A DNA stretch of 64,000 nt from Firmicutes bacterium UBA5201. GTDB lineage: Bacteria > Bacillota > Clostridia > Peptostreptococcales > Acidaminobacteraceae. Shown here piece after piece: positions 61,956 through 64,000 of this stretch (positions within the stretch are counted from its first letter, which is position 1; each line of letters opens with the position of its first letter). Below the pieces are notes generated by a model. It was given only the letters and a program-made list of their open reading frames with translations. It was not told the DNA's origin and searched no databases. The position numbers and the translations under genes were made by a program. The stretch lies in NCBI GenBank assembly GCA_002412775.1, contig DHVT01000011.1, forward strand, positions 90,429 through 154,428, written 5' to 3'.

Positions 61956-63959
61956 ATGAACAAATTGAATTTAGACGCGTTTACCGGATACAAATTCTTG
62001 TCAGGTATGAATTGCTCACCGGACGGAAGTTTGGTGTCGTTTCACGTCCATCAGAGCAATCTGGAAGATAATCTGTACCATTCCGATCTGTGGACTTTGA
62101 ATACATCCACCATGGAGACCAAACAAATCACTTCGTCAAACAAAGTGGGATCACATATTTGGCTCGATGAAGGCAAACAACTGCTCTATCCTTCTAATAA
62201 AGATGAAAAAGTCAAAAAAGCAATCGAATCCGGGGAACCGTTGACAGTTTTTTACAAGATCGACGTGAGCGGGGGCGAAAGCCTTGAGTACATGAGAGTG
62301 CCACTGACGGTTTCCTCCATTCGCACAATCGATGAAAACCATTTTGTATTGCTCGCCGGTTATGATCCGAAATTCGAGGGTTTCGAATCGTTGGACAAAG
62401 AGGCTAAAAAGAAATTTCTAGAAACGCTCAAAGAAGACCAAGATTATGAAGTCGCTGAAGAAATTCCATTTTGGTCCAATGGCGCCTCTTATACAAACAA
62501 AAAGAGAAACAGGCTCTATCTATATGACAAATCAACTGGCGCATTGCAGCCCCTGACCGCAATCGATGAGAGTGTCGGTTTCTTTGAACTGGATGAGGAG
62601 TACGGGAAAATAATTTTCGCTTCCAAGACGTTCAAGGGAAAGATGCCACTATACAACGATCTGTATACTTATGATTTGGCAGATCAGAAAGTCACCAAAC
62701 TTTTAAGTGGCACACATAGCATTCAATTCGCTTATTATACAGGCTCCGATAGAATCGTGTTCTTCGGTAACGACATGTCCGAGTATGGCCTGAACCAAAA
62801 CGGGGTGTTCTATACTTTGGATTTGAACACACTCGAGTATGAGCTTTTCTCAGAAGGATTCAACAGAAGCGTCGGAAACTCAGTGGGATCGGATTGTAGA
62901 TTTGGAACCAAGCGGACTGCCAAAGCGGTTGGAGGAAAACTTTACTTTATCACTACCGAAAATGACAGTGCCTACTTGAACGAGATGGATCCACAGGGCA
63001 ACGTCTCATATGTCACAAAAATCAACGGATCCGTAGATGATTTTGATGTCGTTGACGGCAAAATCTTTATTAACGCCATGCGTGGCAACAGTCTTGAGGA
63101 AATCTACGCCATTGAGTCAGAACAGGAAAAAAGAGTCACAGACTTCAACACATGGGTCAACGAGAGTCATACTTTGTCCACCCCGGAGGAACTGACATTC
63201 GCGAATATGGATGGTATCGAAATCACAGGTTGGGTGATGAAGCCCACAGAGTATGTCGAGGGCAAAAGTTATCCGGGGCTCCTCAATATCCATGGTGGAC
63301 CGAAAACGGTCTATGGATCGATTTTCTACCATGAGATGCAAGCTTGGGCCAATGAGGGCTACTTCGTCTTCTTTTGCAACCCTAGAGGCAGTGATGGAAA
63401 GGGAGATGCTTTTGCTGACATCAGAGGAAAATATGGTACAATTGATTATGAGGACATCATGCTCTTCACGAACAAAGTGCAGGAAAAGTACAGTGACATG
63501 GATGAGGACCGCCTGTTTGTCACTGGAGGTTCGTATGGCGGATTCATGACGAACTGGATCATCGGACATACGCAACGGTTCAAAGCCGCAGCCGCACAAA
63601 GGAGCATTTCCAATTGGACCACAGAGTACGGCGTGACAGATATCGGATATTATTTCGTCACCGACCAAATCGCTGCTGATCCTTGGTCAAATTATGAAAA
63701 ACTTTGGGACCATTCACCGCTCAAATACGCGGATCAGGTTCTCACGCCGACTCTATTCATCCATTCCGACATGGATTATAGATGCTGGTTGCCTGAAGCG
63801 CTTCAAATGTTTACAGCTCTCAAGAGCTATGGCGTCGATGCTCGTCTTTGTGTCTTCAAAGGTGAGAATCACGAACTCAGTAGAAGTGGCAAACCGAAAC
63901 ACCGCCTGCGCAGACTTGAGGAAATCACAAATTGGTTTGCAAAGTATGGTGGGAAATAA
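61956..63959 (+). CDS. Prolyl oligopeptidase family (S9) serine peptidase
   Basis: 667 aa: an N-terminal beta-propeller (about 1-400, with LSPDG-like NCSPDGSLVSFHVHQS) and a C-terminal alpha/beta-hydrolase domain. Catalytic triad: Ser526 in TGGSYGGFMTNWIIGHT, Asp607 in HSDMDYRCWLPEA, His639 in FKGENHELSRSG. The layout matches acylaminoacyl-peptidase or dipeptidyl peptidase-type S9C. Cytoplasmic (no signal peptide). A TATAAT at 61907-61912 is a likely -10 box, with a weak TTTCGA -35. The last 41 bases of the window after the stop show nothing recognisable. Confidence 0.93.
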   Translation: MNKLNLDAFTGYKFLSGMNCSPDGSLVSFHVHQSNLEDNLYHSDLWTLNTSTMETKQITSSNKVGSHIWLDEGKQLLYPSNKDEKVKKAIESGEPLTVFYKIDVSGGESLEYMRVPLTVSSIRTIDENHFVLLAGYDPKFEGFESLDKEAKKKFLETLKEDQDYEVAEEIPFWSNGASYTNKKRNRLYLYDKSTGALQPLTAIDESVGFFELDEEYGKIIFASKTFKGKMPLYNDLYTYDLADQKVTKLLSGTHSIQFAYYTGSDRIVFFGNDMSEYGLNQNGVFYTLDLNTLEYELFSEGFNRSVGNSVGSDCRFGTKRTAKAVGGKLYFITTENDSAYLNEMDPQGNVSYVTKINGSVDDFDVVDGKIFINAMRGNSLEEIYAIESEQEKRVTDFNTWVNESHTLSTPEELTFANMDGIEITGWVMKPTEYVEGKSYPGLLNIHGGPKTVYGSIFYHEMQAWANEGYFVFFCNPRGSDGKGDAFADIRGKYGTIDYEDIMLFTNKVQEKYSDMDEDRLFVTGGSYGGFMTNWIIGHTQRFKAAAAQRSISNWTTEYGVTDIGYYFVTDQIAADPWSNYEKLWDHSPLKYADQVLTPTLFIHSDMDYRCWLPEALQMFTALKSYGVDARLCVFKGENHELSRSGKPKHRLRRLEEITNWFAKYGGK

Positions 63960-64000
63960 CATTTAGAAGATAACCCAATTGGGGACAGGTACAAATCGGT

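Noticed and set aside
1..64000. CRISPR arrays, insertion sequences, prophage, tRNA and rRNA genes
   Set aside because: Looked for direct repeats with regular spacing, transposase motifs, CCA-ended cloverleafs and rRNA segments; none seen. The XerD-type recombinase is the housekeeping type by context.

Overview
The window reads as a chromosome segment of a low-to-mid GC, anaerobic, Gram-positive Firmicute of the class Clostridia (a Fusibacter-like organism is my guess; no rRNA is present to test it). The reasons are the AGGAGG-type ribosome sites, the gene order tsaD-like/xseA/xseB/ispA/OLE/dxs/tlyA/argR/recN, the cmk-plsC-ispH-S1 cluster, ferredoxin-dependent 2-oxoacid oxidoreductase, pyruvate formate-lyase and the miaB-mutS-mutL-miaA-hfq block. 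Almost all of it is core genome. I see no insertion sequence, prophage, CRISPR array, rRNA or tRNA.

Layout. 1-10.5 kb: a long plus-strand operon with a partial TsaD-like protein, exonuclease VII, prenyl diphosphate synthase and a DUF212 membrane protein, then a 545-nt structured non-coding region that I identify as OLE RNA, followed directly by its membrane partner OapA, then dxs, tlyA, two chromate-transporter halves, argR and recN. 10.5-18.3 kb: a diguanylate cyclase, XerD-type recombinase, phosphopentomutase and pyrimidine nucleoside phosphorylase, CCA-type nucleotidyltransferase, scpA-scpB and a GNAT protein. 18.4-26.4 kb: a four-subunit 2-oxoacid:ferredoxin oxidoreductase with an RpiR regulator, cmk-plsC-ispH-S1, and a stand-alone cheR. 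26.4-37.5 kb: pepF, a MerR/TipAS regulator, an SLC13-type transporter, an HD-GYP protein, a DUF975 protein, a histidine phosphatase, an aminotransferase and a GlnK/GlnL-like two-component pair. 37.6-46.9 kb: miaB-mutS-mutL-miaA-hfq and transketolase. 46.9-50 kb: a ZTP riboswitch ahead of pyruvate formate-lyase and its activase. 50-64 kb: small membrane and envelope genes (PAP2, LCP, YitT, M23), proC, cysteine desulfurase-mnmA-deoxynucleoside kinase, and a serine oligopeptidase.

How it works together. The first operon couples isoprenoid precursor synthesis (dxs, ispA; ispH lies at 23.5 kb) to DNA repair and the OLE ribonucleoprotein. The ZTP riboswitch links formate production by PFL to one-carbon/purine status. 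Hfq is encoded at 44.5 kb, and a candidate small RNA with a Fur-like operator, C-rich loops and its own terminator lies at about 56.94-57.11 kb.

The most interesting items are the OLE RNA/OapA locus (a known but rare class), the candidate iron-responsive C-rich sRNA (not one I recognise), the ZTP riboswitch on pflBA, and a structured intergenic element at 55.14-55.36 kb with mutually exclusive pairings.
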